Assembly: GCA_963750735.1 (NCBI GenBank)
Contig: CAVVRY010000019.1
Location: forward strand, 248,001 to 312,000
Length of the DNA stretch: 64,000 nt
Direction: 5' to 3'
Source: JANTGF01 sp963750735
GTDB taxonomy: Bacteria > Bacteroidota > Bacteroidia > Bacteroidales > VadinHA17
A program made the position numbers and the translations under genes. Each line of letters starts with the position of its first letter. Position 1 is the stretch's first letter. This document shows positions 16,710 to 26,124 of the stretch, in pieces. The notes below the pieces were generated by a model. That model saw only the letters and a program-made list of their open reading frames with translations, had not been told where the DNA came from and searched no databases.

Positions 16710-16938
16710 TATTGAAATTTAATTTGATTTCTGTAAATTTACTAAAATGATATAATTTGATGCCTCTTTCTTTTTTATTAAGAGTTTTCTCAAAAAAATT
16801 GGCAATCATTATGGCAGAATACCTCTTATCCGCATTAATGAGAAATATCTTATACGGAAATAAATCAGATGGTAAATGCAACTTTGTAAAAAACATAATT
16901 TATTAGTTTAAACTTTATAAAAACTTAAAATTTGAATC

Positions 16939-17106
16939 ATGGGAATTGCTACATTTTTACCAGTTTTTCTGTCAATTATTTTTTATTTATCAATAATTAT
17001 ATTTCTTTTTTATTTGGTAAATAAGTGGGTAACTATGTTTATTTCTTTAAAGCATGACCAAAATGACTTACTTAGGGAAATATTAAATAAATTGGAAAAG
17101 AAGTAA
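16939..17106 (+). CDS. Small single-span membrane protein
   Basis: 55 residues read from the sequence. A hydrophobic N-terminal helix (about residues 4-30, with FLPVFLSIIFYLSIIIFLFY) is followed by a short charged tail (KHDQNDLLREILNKLEKK). It has the size and layout of the many small inner-membrane proteins of Bacteroidota. No known motif. A plausible weak terminator follows, supporting an expressed unit. Function unknown. Confidence 0.6.
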   Translation: MGIATFLPVFLSIIFYLSIIIFLFYLVNKWVTMFISLKHDQNDLLREILNKLEKK

Positions 17107-17137
17107 AACCAGAGAAACAAGTCCTTTAATCCGAGGA

Positions 17138-17163
17138 AAGCAGGAGATTCTTGCTTATTTTTT
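17138..17163 (+). terminator. Weak candidate terminator
   Basis: AAGCA (17138-17142) pairs with TGCTT (17152-17156) around a 9-nt loop, followed by ATTTTTT. Short stem, but the position 32 nt after the small membrane protein stop fits. Confidence 0.45.
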
Positions 17164-17336
17164 GCATCAATTTTGGTGTAGGGTGGTAGCAAGTCGCATG
17201 ACTGAATTGTTTTGTAAAGCAAAAAATATATTGCACATCTATGATCTCAATGAATTGATTTGAGTGAAATTCACCAAGGTAAATTGATATTCTTTACTCT
17301 TTATACAAATACTTAATATTATCAATTAAAATTAGA

Positions 17337-17839
17337 ATGAGAAAAATTGGAGTCTTATCAGATACCCATGGTTTATTCGACTTTAAGTTGAAGAAAATTT
17401 TCTCGTAGAGTGTGATGAAATATGGCATGCAGGTGATATTGGAAACCTTGACGTAGTTAATAAAATAAGGAAATTTAAACCATTGCGTGCAGTATATGGA
17501 AATATTGACGGGCATGAGGTGCGTGTCCATTTCAATGAGAATGATAGATTCTGGTGTGAAGATGTGGAGGTATGGCTAACACATATAGGAGGGTATCCAG
17601 GTAAGTATGACCGATTGGTGAGAGATTTAATTCGCCAGAAACCACCTGACCTATTTATTTGTGGTCATTCTCATATTTTAAAGGTTATGTACGATAAGAA
17701 GTTGGAATTGCTGCACATAAATCCAGGGGCTGCAGGAAAATCTGGAATGCATCAGTTAAGGACTGCTGTTCGCTTTGAAATTGATGGAAAAGAAATTAAA
17801 AACCTTGAGATTGTTGAAATTGATCGAAATGGGAATTGA
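17337..17839 (+). pseudogene. YfcE/MJ0936-type phosphodiesterase, frameshifted near the N-terminus
   Basis: The ATG at 17337 starts MRKIGVLSDTHG, the first metal motif (DxH) of calcineurin-like phosphoesterases, but this frame stops at TAG 17406-17408. The rest continues in another frame, open from 17387 to 17839, with VECDEIWHAGDIGN (GD motif), AVYGNIDG (GNxD), THIGGYPGKY and ICGHSHILK (GHxH). All metal ligands are present once frames are joined, giving about 166 residues, normal for the family. The shift lies in 17387-17408, near a run of four T. A one-base deletion in the sequence or in the strain explains it. An in-frame ATG at 17483 would omit the first motifs. Confidence 0.85.
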
Positions 17840-17862
17840 AATATCAATACAAATTGTACTCT

Positions 17863-18345
17863 ATGAAAACTTTAATAGTTTACAGAACACATCATGGTAC
17901 TACAGAATATTTGGCAAAAGTACTTAAGCAGAAATTAGATGGTGAAGTTGATACAGTGAATTTGAAGAAAAATTCATCACCGCAATTGGAAGAATATTCA
18001 TCAGTGATCATTGGTGGTTCAATTCATGCAGGAAGTGTTCAGAAAAGTATTAAAAAGTTTTGCTCCCAAAATTCCGAAATACTAAAGTCAAAGAAATTAG
18101 GACTTTATCTATGTTGTATGGAGGAAGGAGAAATAGCCACCAAGCAATTTATTGAAGCTTTCCCAGAGGATTTAAGGGAAAAATCAGTGGCCAATGGTCT
18201 CCTGGGGGGACAGTTACTGATTGAAAAAATGAATTTTTTTGAAAAGGGGATTATAAAAAAAATAGCCAATATTGAGAACAGTGTTTCAAAAATTGATGAA
18301 CCAGCTATGGAAAAGTTTGTGTTGAAATTTAATAGTGAAAAATAA
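17863..18345 (+). CDS. Flavodoxin-domain protein (HemG-like)
   Basis: 160 residues from ATG 17863 (MKTLIVYRTHHGTTEYLA); an upstream in-frame TTG at 17836 is less likely. The N-terminal FMN-phosphate loop (YRTHHGTTE) and the SVIIGGSIHAG and GLYLCCMEEGE segments match flavodoxin-fold proteins of the menaquinone-dependent protoporphyrinogen oxidase (HemG) group. Actual substrate unknown; electron transfer with FMN in the cytosol is the safe call. It starts 24 bp after the phosphodiesterase frame and is convergent with the giant gene. Confidence 0.8.
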   Translation: MKTLIVYRTHHGTTEYLAKVLKQKLDGEVDTVNLKKNSSPQLEEYSSVIIGGSIHAGSVQKSIKKFCSQNSEILKSKKLGLYLCCMEEGEIATKQFIEAFPEDLREKSVANGLLGGQLLIEKMNFFEKGIIKKIANIENSVSKIDEPAMEKFVLKFNSEK

Positions 18346-18354
18346 AACTCAGGT

Positions 18355-21300
18355 TTATTCTCCCCCTGCATTGGTGGCATCTTCTAGCATGAGCATAAAC
18401 TTTTTTCTAAAATTTACCACCTGACGGTTGGATGCAACCATATACTCATAAGGTGTTTCAGTACCTCTAGCCTTTATTCTTCTCTTACCTTCACCTGTAT
18501 TAGCAAGTATATCCTGGAACTCAGCATTCGATGAAGCAGCCTGCATTCTTCCCGGACTGTAATTAAAGTAGTACCATGTTCTTTCATTTATCTGAAGAAA
18601 GATATCCAGAACATCACCACCTCCTTTTTTTTGTATTTCAATAAGTCCATCAACCATCCTGTTTGAAGGAGTACCATAAATATTTCCTATTCCAATTTTT
18701 CCAACTGATTGATAGGATAGAGTTTCCTCGTTCCATTTCATCTGCAGATGAGAAAATTGGATAGTTCGTCTAAGCTTAGGAGGAACATTCTGCGATGTGA
18801 CAACAAGGATCAGTTCATCTTCCTGTGGGTCCTGCTGCTGGCCTCCATCCAATTGGACAAGTCCTAATTTATATGTATTTCTTGAAAGATCTATGGGTTT
18901 AAGTGTTGGAATTGAATTTATTTCATGAACCATAGTTAATAAAGCTTCCTCAGAAAAATAGAAATCTATCCCCAGGAGAATATCTAAATCGACATCGTTG
19001 GTTTCGATGTTATGCATTACATTACCTACAGTGGTGAATTTCATTTGGCCCATTTTAACACCAAGATTGAGGTTCCCTTCGCCATAAACCCGACAATAAT
19101 TATTGTCAAAGCTTATCATATTATCTGGCTGGAAATAATCTACCAGTTTATGAACACCAGTAATGGTATACTGTCCTTTCTTTTTATCATATATAAGAAA
19201 TCCTTCGGCAGACGCAATTGGAGTATCGCTATAGTTTTTGCGGCCCGATAGAAATGCAGAGTATACCTGGGTTTCTGTATTGGTTATAAATACTCCATTG
19301 TAGACCGTATTTCCATCAATGGTGGCAGGCTTTTGAGATATAGGTATGCGAACATCTTCAGGGTCAATTTCAGCATTGAAAGAAACTGTATTATGTCCAA
19401 TTGAATTGCAATTGTGAATCAATTTTGCTCCCCCAGAGAAATTGAGGAATTCTTTTTCCGCATCTAATGAGACTTTCCCTTCAAAGTTGAACCATGGGCT
19501 CAACCTAAAACTGTCAGCCTCAACAATTGCCCCACTCGCTATAGTATGTCCTTTATCGTTAAGCTTAATTTCCGAGAATAAAATCCTTTGCTCATAATTT
19601 TCCATGTCGGTATAAACATAATATCCCGAACCATAATAGTCGTTTTTACTTGTCACAACTATGTTGTTGGCTTCAATTTCATGAGCTTTATTTGCAATAA
19701 TCAAAGCATCTGTAAATCCACGGAGATGCCCATTCTTTTCCAGGGTTAATGTTTTATCATATGGTTTTATTTGGATGTCAGCTATCTCAAGAGATACGAT
19801 ATTGGTAGCTATTAATGTATGATCTTCAAGTTTTAGTAAAACTGTATCAGAAGCGAACCCAAGAGTATCAGTTAAAGGATCAGTTGAAGCATAGGCCGGA
19901 ATAATTTCCCATTGTTCTTCCTTAATTATAGAGTTCAGTTTATAAATATCATTTCTTTTATCATTATTAATAAGGGTAATTGATCGCTGATATATGTCCC
20001 AAATTAATTGATCTGCAGAACTTAGGTAGTTCTTCTCTGGGAAATAGAGTGGAACTGTATCGATTTGTGAAGTAAATATAGCTTGCTTTTCAATATTAAC
20101 ATCTGCCTTGAAGTTTTCTGCAATCAGGGAGTAATCAATACTTGATTCCGACTTAAACTTAATATCAGCAGTATCGCAATGAAAATAAATATTTCCATAA
20201 TCAAACCTGTTGGAGATAATTTCTGCTTCATCAATCCTCATTGATCCACCCAGTCCACTTAATCCTTCAGGTTTCAATAATAAATCACCTGAATATAGAA
20301 CCTGATCATTAAAAACGATGAAATCTTCTTCTTTTCTTAAAGTATAGAATTCATCAGCTTTTGGATACCATTTTATTGAAGCATCGTAGCTAGCCAACCA
20401 TGGAAATTTAGCATCTATGGAGTCTGTGGCCATATTGAATTGAGCAGTTTCAGTGATCATGGAATCAGGATAGAATTGAAATTCTTCTGATCGGGTAGTA
20501 GAGGTAAGATACTCAAGGCTACCCTTTCCTTCAATTCCCTTGTTGCTAAGCAGAATCTGATCGTGAAATGTAGCTTTTCCTCCGTATGCAGGGACACCTT
20601 CAGGTGGCGGTATATAGACAAAACCAAGGGAATTGTCTTGATTAACAGATAGATCTTGCTTTAAGACAGGAAAGATTTCACCACAGTTGTATTCTCCACC
20701 CAGATTGAGGTCTTCAGCACGCAAATCTGTCATATCAGTAATTTCAAACGGATTAAGCTGATAATAGAATTGATCACGAGGATATATGGTAGAATCAATT
20801 CCTTCGGTAACATCGTAGTATACAAAAGCATTGGTTGTGCTCCTGAAAACCGGATATTCTGGAATATCCTTTAGTCCCGATTTGTTCTCAGGATCATCAA
20901 TCAGAAGATCACCAGTAATGTTTTGAATATTATTCCTTATCTTTTTTGTCTTTCGATTCCCATAAATATCCTCCTCATCACCAATAATGGCCAGGTTTAG
21001 AGAATCTATATTATCCAGGTGTATTCTAAAGGAATCATAACTAAAAGTAAAATTGTTACCAAAAAATGTCAATAATCCAGCCTGAACCCTTCCTCCAAAA
21101 TCGAAATTTCGATTCTTCTTGAGAACAATTTTGTTGCCTGTTGGATGTATCTCAACATTTTGAGAATCACTTATAAAGATACTTGGTATCCCAAAAATTG
21201 TGAGTTCATTGTTTGATAAATTTAATATGGCATTATTTTGCGGAGCTTTTATGTTAGAAATAAAGTCAATAACATCATAATCAATTTTACCTCCGAATGC

Positions 21301-22848
21301 ATCAAGATAGTCATTTAACTGGGGTTTAATTCTAACAATATTCGTTTCAGGATCATAAAAAACAAATCCCTCAGTTGAAAGTCTAACAATCAAGTGCTGT
21401 ACCTTAGAATCCGGCATTTTTAACCAATTGGCGAGCTCTGAAACATGAAATTCATCAGAATAATACCATTCAGAAAATTTCTTTAAAGCATAGAGGGGAT
21501 GCAAATTATCCATTCCCTGGATTTTCAAAAAGTGGGTTCTGTTAAAATAATTGGACGACTTAAACCGGGCCTGGCCAATAGTTGCACCCCGTGGCATGGT
21601 AAGTCTCACAATCGGATCATCAATATTCCATATAAGAAGATCAAAATTCATATCAATTTTATGATACGAATTATAATAGGGAGAATATGTCATGTGATCA
21701 TCTGTCTTGAAAAGCGAAACCTCTTTCTTTGTTACATTATAGGTGAAAGCGATATTGGAATGGAAGATTGAGTCATTATCCAGAAAAAAGGCAATAGTAG
21801 CGTTTGAATTTGAAATTCTGTCTTTTTTGAATTGAAACGAGTTTGCACTAACATTTAGTCGAACTGTATCGTTTTTAAAAAATTTCAAAATGGCTGATGT
21901 ACGACTATCACTAACTCCATTGATTGTTGCCCCAGACATGGAAAACCCTCCTTCATAATCGATTCCAGGGTAAATATTTTTAATAAAAAACCGCTGGCCA
22001 TAGGATTTGAAGACGGGAAAAGTCACATTTGCTATATTATTGGTTTTTTTAACGCGATCTTCAAATGACCCTGAAAGCGCTTCCTTAAAATATCTTGCAT
22101 GATAAAACTTCACTGAGTCAGTTTGATATCCAGGCTTTTTCAGATCGATTTTATATTTATTAAGAAGAACATATATCTCTGATTCACCATACCCTGATCG
22201 TTCCCAGGTAACTTTTCCGCCAGATCCATTCCAACTTGTAATAACAGGGTCAAGGATACCTGTTGTTTGATGTATAATTATACTGTCTTTTTGGGCATAG
22301 CAAATAAGGTCTGATTTAGGAAAGATATAGGTGAGTTTATTATCGAAAACAAATTTTACATTCGAAGCATTTGTTTTCCAAGTGGCAGGAGCAGATTTGT
22401 ACAGAATATTGTTTTGTATAAGTTGAAAAGTGTTTGAAAAGAATTGATCAATTTTATTTAAAGGGGTTTTGGTATCACCGAGAATAAGAACACACCCCTG
22501 GTACCATGCCCGATAATTTTCAGTTGTAAGGGCTTTTTTCTTAAAAGAATTCAACACCAGGATATAATTGAAAAAATGAGGGTTTGCTCTAGCTCTTTTT
22601 TGCAATAAAAGATTTGAAATATGAATAATGCTTAATCTTTCTTCTTCTGAAAATGCGCCTGATCGAAAATAGGTATTGAACTCTTCAAAAGCGGCAACAG
22701 TTTTTACAGCCTTGCTTTTCGTCATAATTGAAGAAAATTCTTCGATAAAAACTGCTGGGTCATCAGAGAATTTTTTAATAGCTTGCCCAAATGCCATTGT
22801 CTTTCCCAGGAGGAAAAGAATAAATATTATGGAGATGATTTTTTTCAA
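18355..22848 (-). CDS. Giant exported protein of unknown function (1497 aa)
   Basis: A Sec signal peptide (about residues 1-22, ending MAFGQ) directs it to the periplasm or beyond; there is no lipobox, no membrane segment later and no C-terminal type IX sorting domain. Residues about 27-150 are helical. From about 155 on, it is almost wholly predicted beta-strand with recurring phrases such as KVSLDAEKEFLNFSGGAKLI, resembling long beta-solenoid or OstA-like folds. Inside the beta region, residues about 452-512 (FSEWYYSDEFHVSELANWLK onward) look like a winged helix. I know of homologs in Bacteroidota only as hypothetical proteins. Single-gene unit between flavodoxin and tpiA. Envelope biogenesis or lipid handling is conceivable but unproved. 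Confidence 0.85.
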   Translation of the reverse strand: MKKIISIIFILFLLGKTMAFGQAIKKFSDDPAVFIEEFSSIMTKSKAVKTVAAFEEFNTYFRSGAFSEEERLSIIHISNLLLQKRARANPHFFNYILVLNSFKKKALTTENYRAWYQGCVLILGDTKTPLNKIDQFFSNTFQLIQNNILYKSAPATWKTNASNVKFVFDNKLTYIFPKSDLICYAQKDSIIIHQTTGILDPVITSWNGSGGKVTWERSGYGESEIYVLLNKYKIDLKKPGYQTDSVKFYHARYFKEALSGSFEDRVKKTNNIANVTFPVFKSYGQRFFIKNIYPGIDYEGGFSMSGATINGVSDSRTSAILKFFKNDTVRLNVSANSFQFKKDRISNSNATIAFFLDNDSIFHSNIAFTYNVTKKEVSLFKTDDHMTYSPYYNSYHKIDMNFDLLIWNIDDPIVRLTMPRGATIGQARFKSSNYFNRTHFLKIQGMDNLHPLYALKKFSEWYYSDEFHVSELANWLKMPDSKVQHLIVRLSTEGFVFYDPETNIVRIKPQLNDYLDAFGGKIDYDVIDFISNIKAPQNNAILNLSNNELTIFGIPSIFISDSQNVEIHPTGNKIVLKKNRNFDFGGRVQAGLLTFFGNNFTFSYDSFRIHLDNIDSLNLAIIGDEEDIYGNRKTKKIRNNIQNITGDLLIDDPENKSGLKDIPEYPVFRSTTNAFVYYDVTEGIDSTIYPRDQFYYQLNPFEITDMTDLRAEDLNLGGEYNCGEIFPVLKQDLSVNQDNSLGFVYIPPPEGVPAYGGKATFHDQILLSNKGIEGKGSLEYLTSTTRSEEFQFYPDSMITETAQFNMATDSIDAKFPWLASYDASIKWYPKADEFYTLRKEEDFIVFNDQVLYSGDLLLKPEGLSGLGGSMRIDEAEIISNRFDYGNIYFHCDTADIKFKSESSIDYSLIAENFKADVNIEKQAIFTSQIDTVPLYFPEKNYLSSADQLIWDIYQRSITLINNDKRNDIYKLNSIIKEEQWEIIPAYASTDPLTDTLGFASDTVLLKLEDHTLIATNIVSLEIADIQIKPYDKTLTLEKNGHLRGFTDALIIANKAHEIEANNIVVTSKNDYYGSGYYVYTDMENYEQRILFSEIKLNDKGHTIASGAIVEADSFRLSPWFNFEGKVSLDAEKEFLNFSGGAKLIHNCNSIGHNTVSFNAEIDPEDVRIPISQKPATIDGNTVYNGVFITNTETQVYSAFLSGRKNYSDTPIASAEGFLIYDKKKGQYTITGVHKLVDYFQPDNMISFDNNYCRVYGEGNLNLGVKMGQMKFTTVGNVMHNIETNDVDLDILLGIDFYFSEEALLTMVHEINSIPTLKPIDLSRNTYKLGLVQLDGGQQQDPQEDELILVVTSQNVPPKLRRTIQFSHLQMKWNEETLSYQSVGKIGIGNIYGTPSNRMVDGLIEIQKKGGGDVLDIFLQINERTWYYFNYSPGRMQAASSNAEFQDILANTGEGKRRIKARGTETPYEYMVASNRQVVNFRKKFMLMLEDATNAGGE

Positions 22849-23196
22849 ACTATAAAAAAATTATCTTTCATACGCTCACGCAAATGTACAAGCATAAAAC
22901 AAATAACAACAATAGTGAGGCCAACGATACCTTGTTGACATCATCTATTACAACTTCTTAACAAGTACTATTATTACAAAAACCTTGCCCTGTTTTATAT
23001 TCAATTTCTAAAGAAAAATCAAAATTTCCAAATTAATGCAGATTGTACCGGAATGTATTTTCGAAATTCTGCTTTCTAGTAGTACAACTTGCATACATTT
23101 ATAATACTAATCTCCCTGAAAATCAGTATACTGAATTCACATAGAAAAGTTATATCAAAGGGAGATTAATTGAGTAATATATGTCCCGGAAAATTG
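22849..23196. other. Intergenic region, 348 bp, with an inverted repeat
   Basis: No gene seen. TAATCTCCCT (23108-23117) is repeated inverted as AGGGAGATTA (23159-23168), and the 41-nt interval contains the palindrome TCAGTATACTGA (23123-23134). It lies just downstream of tpiA on its own strand, so it could be a weak terminator or a cruciform for that transcript. The part near 22860-22900 should hold the promoter of the giant gene, but I found no clear TAnnTTTG box. Confidence 0.45.
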
Positions 23197-23955
23197 TTAA
23201 AACGCTGTGATTATCCCAAGAAAATCTTCTGCATTTAACGAAGCTCCACCAATTAGCCCACCGTCTACATCGGGATTACTAAATAATTCCGTGGCATTAG
23301 AGGGTTTGCAGCTTCCACCATATAGAATAGTTGTATCTTCTGCAACAGCTGCACCATATTTTTCAGAAATTAAAACCCTAATAAAACGATGCATCTCCTG
23401 AGCCTGCTGGGGTGAGGCATTTACTCCTGTTCCAATGGCCCAAACGGGTTCGTAAGCAATTATAGTATCTTTAAAATCATCTTCAGACAGATTGAATAAA
23501 CCTTCACTTAATTGTTGTTTCACAATTTCAAAATAATTGCCACCTTCTCTTTCTTCCAGAACCTCACCACAACAGAAAATTGGCTTAAGCATATTTTCCA
23601 ATGCCACCTTTACTTTTGCATTAAGTATACTACTATCCTCATGAAAATATTTCCTTCTCTCTGAGTGACCAAGAATTACATATTCTGCTCCAACAAGACG
23701 AATCATTTCAGCTGATACTTCACCTGTATAAGCCCCAAAAGGCCAGGCAGCGCAGTTTTGTGCTGCTACAGAGATATAATTTGTATTGATGATTTTACTT
23801 ATTTCAGATAAATGAATATAAGGAGGTGCAATTATTACATCAATATTATGGTTGTCAAGCTTTTCAACCTGGGAACTAATTTCAGTTACCAAATCAATTC
23901 CCTCTTTCAGTGTGTTATTCATTTTCCAGTTACCAGCAACTATTTTCTTTCTCAT
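23197..23955 (-). CDS. tpiA: Triosephosphate isomerase
   Basis: 252 residues, full-length glycolytic TIM barrel interconverting dihydroxyacetone phosphate and glyceraldehyde 3-phosphate. The catalytic Lys lies in VAGNWKMN, His in YVILGHSERR and Glu in IIAYEPVWAIGTG. The phosphate loop is GGLIGGASL near the C-terminus. It is preceded on the same strand by the DoxX-type gene with a 93-bp gap, a pairing also seen in other Bacteroidota. Confidence 0.97.
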   Translation of the reverse strand: MRKKIVAGNWKMNNTLKEGIDLVTEISSQVEKLDNHNIDVIIAPPYIHLSEISKIINTNYISVAAQNCAAWPFGAYTGEVSAEMIRLVGAEYVILGHSERRKYFHEDSSILNAKVKVALENMLKPIFCCGEVLEEREGGNYFEIVKQQLSEGLFNLSEDDFKDTIIAYEPVWAIGTGVNASPQQAQEMHRFIRVLISEKYGAAVAEDTTILYGGSCKPSNATELFSNPDVDGGLIGGASLNAEDFLGIITAF

Positions 23956-24048
23956 TTTTTAATTTTTTATTATAAATGTTTACTCTTCAAAATTAAAAAT
24001 AAATTCGATTGGGTTTATTCAATAGTATGGAATTACTCGAAATAAGCC

Positions 24049-25299
24049 TTAGGATTTATTCTTAATTATTACTTGAGAACCAGCCCAAATAAGTAACATG
24101 CTTATTGATAGACCTATAACTCGCCATGAATTTTTGTCCCTATTAAAACCAGTAATTTGACTAGATAGCATATTTCCCGAGAATACTTCTGGATCCGGAA
24201 TGTCTTTCCATGCCCATTTGCCAATAATTACATCCCCTTTTAGCAAGACCAGGCCAGGGTTTGACCTAATTATTGTCTTTATGGCTGTTTCGTCCATTGT
24301 AGCAAAATCAAAATACAGTTCCACCTCATTTTTTAAATTGTTGATTTCATTCTCTCCAGAAGCGCTTATGCCATAAAATGGAATATGGTTTTCATTACAA
24401 AAAAGTGCCAGATTGTTTGCTTTTTGAATACCCTTAATGTTGGACCTGGCTAGATTCTGGCTAAATAGCAGAAGGGTGTATTCGGGATTAGACAGGATTA
24501 TATCAGTAAGCTCTTCTCCATTACCTGAAACAATAAGGAAATCATGAAGTGGAGGTTTATATCCTTCTTCCACGAGGTAGGAATTCTGATCAACAAATTT
24601 CCATGTACTATCCTGCCACGGAAAATTTTCTTCATTAAACTCTTTTTGAACACCATCCTTCTCATAAATCAAAATGGTTTTATATTCATCGTGTGGTGCA
24701 TCTTCAGGTACTTCCATTCCTTCATAAATTGATATCCCCAATTTGTAAGGTCTGAAATCAATTAGTGGTAAATGATTTAGGCCATAGATATTAATTCCGA
24801 TCATGAATACTGAAAATGCCAATAGCACTGACCATTCTGTTATTGAATGATAGGAGGGTCTGTACTGGTTTTTACCAATAAATACAATTATTGCAAAAAT
24901 GATTATTACAAAGTTCTTGTAAAATGTTTGCCAGTTGGTTATTACAATTGCATCGCCAAAACATCCGCAATCAGTTACCGGATTTGTAAGGGCAAGAATA
25001 AGAGTCAATGGAGTAAAAACTATCATGAAAATAAATCCACCCCAGGCTCCCCATTTAATCCTAAGTTTGAAGAAGAGAGAAATACCAACCAGAAACTCAG
25101 CCAGAATTAGCAATATGGCAAGCGGCAATGCAGTATTCTGAAGGAAAACAAGATTAAACGCTGTAAAATAATCCTGTAGTTTATAAGTAAATCCTAGCGG
25201 ATCAATTCCTTTTACAAAACCTGAGAAAATAAAGACTAATCCAACTACTATCCGACTTAAGAATAGCAATGGTTCAGGTATTTTAATTTTGTTGCTCAT
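24049..25299 (-). CDS. DoxX-family membrane protein with a thioredoxin-like C-terminal part (BT_3928 type)
   Basis: About 416 residues from ATG at 25299 (MSNKIKIPEPL); a GTG ten codons upstream is possible. Residues about 10-190 contain four to five membrane helices of the DoxX/MauE type, with RIVVGLVFIFSGFVKGIDPLGF and a conserved TDCGCFGD cysteine motif in the second half. The C-terminal soluble part (about 245-375) has a thioredoxin-like strand order (TLLLFSQNLARSN...IPFYGISAS...PGLVLLKGDVIIGKW) but no CxxC. A last membrane helix ends the chain. Likely a quinone- or thiol-linked envelope protein. It sits between tpiA and tmk. Confidence 0.82.
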   Translation of the reverse strand: MSNKIKIPEPLLFLSRIVVGLVFIFSGFVKGIDPLGFTYKLQDYFTAFNLVFLQNTALPLAILLILAEFLVGISLFFKLRIKWGAWGGFIFMIVFTPLTLILALTNPVTDCGCFGDAIVITNWQTFYKNFVIIIFAIIVFIGKNQYRPSYHSITEWSVLLAFSVFMIGINIYGLNHLPLIDFRPYKLGISIYEGMEVPEDAPHDEYKTILIYEKDGVQKEFNEENFPWQDSTWKFVDQNSYLVEEGYKPPLHDFLIVSGNGEELTDIILSNPEYTLLLFSQNLARSNIKGIQKANNLALFCNENHIPFYGISASGENEINNLKNEVELYFDFATMDETAIKTIIRSNPGLVLLKGDVIIGKWAWKDIPDPEVFSGNMLSSQITGFNRDKNSWRVIGLSISMLLIWAGSQVIIKNKS

Positions 25300-25354
25300 T
25301 CCAATTTGAATTAAGTTAGAAAACAGCACATAATTAAATATTAAACAGATAATG

Positions 25355-26041
25355 TTACAAAATATTTTGCTGCTTAATTATTTTCAGAATTTTGGCAAAT
25401 ATCTTATCAGGGGGCAACATTTTATCTCCCTTATCAGTGCAATTCACAATTTTTAGACTTTCATCCACTGAAGCCTGGTCAATATAGACTTCCCTTACAA
25501 ATCTCTGGAATTCAAGATCCTTTTCGTGTATATCAGTATTTCCGTTCAAATACTCCCGGTCATCACCAGTGCGTTCAGTGGATAGTTTTGAAGCTGTAAA
25601 CTGAAATGGAACATCAAGGAAAACATTCAGGTCAGGCTTTGGTATTTTGTAATAAGAATACTCCAGGTTTATAATCCAGTCTTTTAATTCATGTCTCTGT
25701 TTCTCATCGGCAATTTTTGCACATTGATAAGCAATATTGGAATAAACATATCTGTCGACAATAACATATTGATTGTTTGCAAGGTGTTGAGAAATAATAT
25801 CGGCAGCATCTTTTCGGTCACCGGCATAAATAAGAGCAACTAGATAAGGATTTACCTCTTCCAGATTACCAAATTCTCCTCTTAAAAACTTTGCAATAAG
25901 ATCTCCGAATATAGGAGAATCTGTCCTGGGAAAATGCTGGTAATAATGTGAAATTCCTAAATCTGCAAGATATTCACCTAAATATTTTATTTGGGTGGAT
26001 TTCCCGGCCCCGTCAAGACCTTCGATAACAATAAACTTCAT
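25355..26041 (-). CDS. tmk: Thymidylate kinase-like nucleotide kinase
   Basis: 228 residues. P-loop EGLDGAGKST (about residues 7-16), DRYVYSNIAYQ (substrate-binding DRY motif), and the LID segment with STERTGDDREYLNGNTDIHEKD match dTMP kinases, which phosphorylate dTMP to dTDP. The sequence is somewhat longer than E. coli Tmk (213) and the LID differs, so a related deoxynucleotide kinase is possible. The start ATG at 26041 is immediate to the P-loop as expected. Divergent from folP. Confidence 0.88.
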   Translation of the reverse strand: MKFIVIEGLDGAGKSTQIKYLGEYLADLGISHYYQHFPRTDSPIFGDLIAKFLRGEFGNLEEVNPYLVALIYAGDRKDAADIISQHLANNQYVIVDRYVYSNIAYQCAKIADEKQRHELKDWIINLEYSYYKIPKPDLNVFLDVPFQFTASKLSTERTGDDREYLNGNTDIHEKDLEFQRFVREVYIDQASVDESLKIVNCTDKGDKMLPPDKIFAKILKIIKQQNIL

Positions 26042-26067
26042 AAATAAAGAAATAATAATTAACAGGC

Positions 26068-26097
26068 TTGGGAGGAATAAGCCTTTTGTTAAATTTG
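26068..26097 (+). promoter_or_regulatory. Bacteroidota-type promoter of folP-cdaA
   Basis: TTG at 26068-26070, 19-nt spacer, TAAATTTG at 26090-26097, an exact match to the -33/-7 consensus. A start site near 26103 would leave about 22 nt of leader before the folP ATG at 26125. Confidence 0.7.
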
Positions 26098-26124
26098 TGT
26101 AAAGTTAAATTTTGATTGTTAAAT

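Noticed and set aside
16660..16896. 78-residue frame upstream of and overlapping rsmE on the - strand
   Set aside because: It overlaps the well-defined start of rsmE and has no recognisable motif; the gap 16710-16938 is treated as noncoding.
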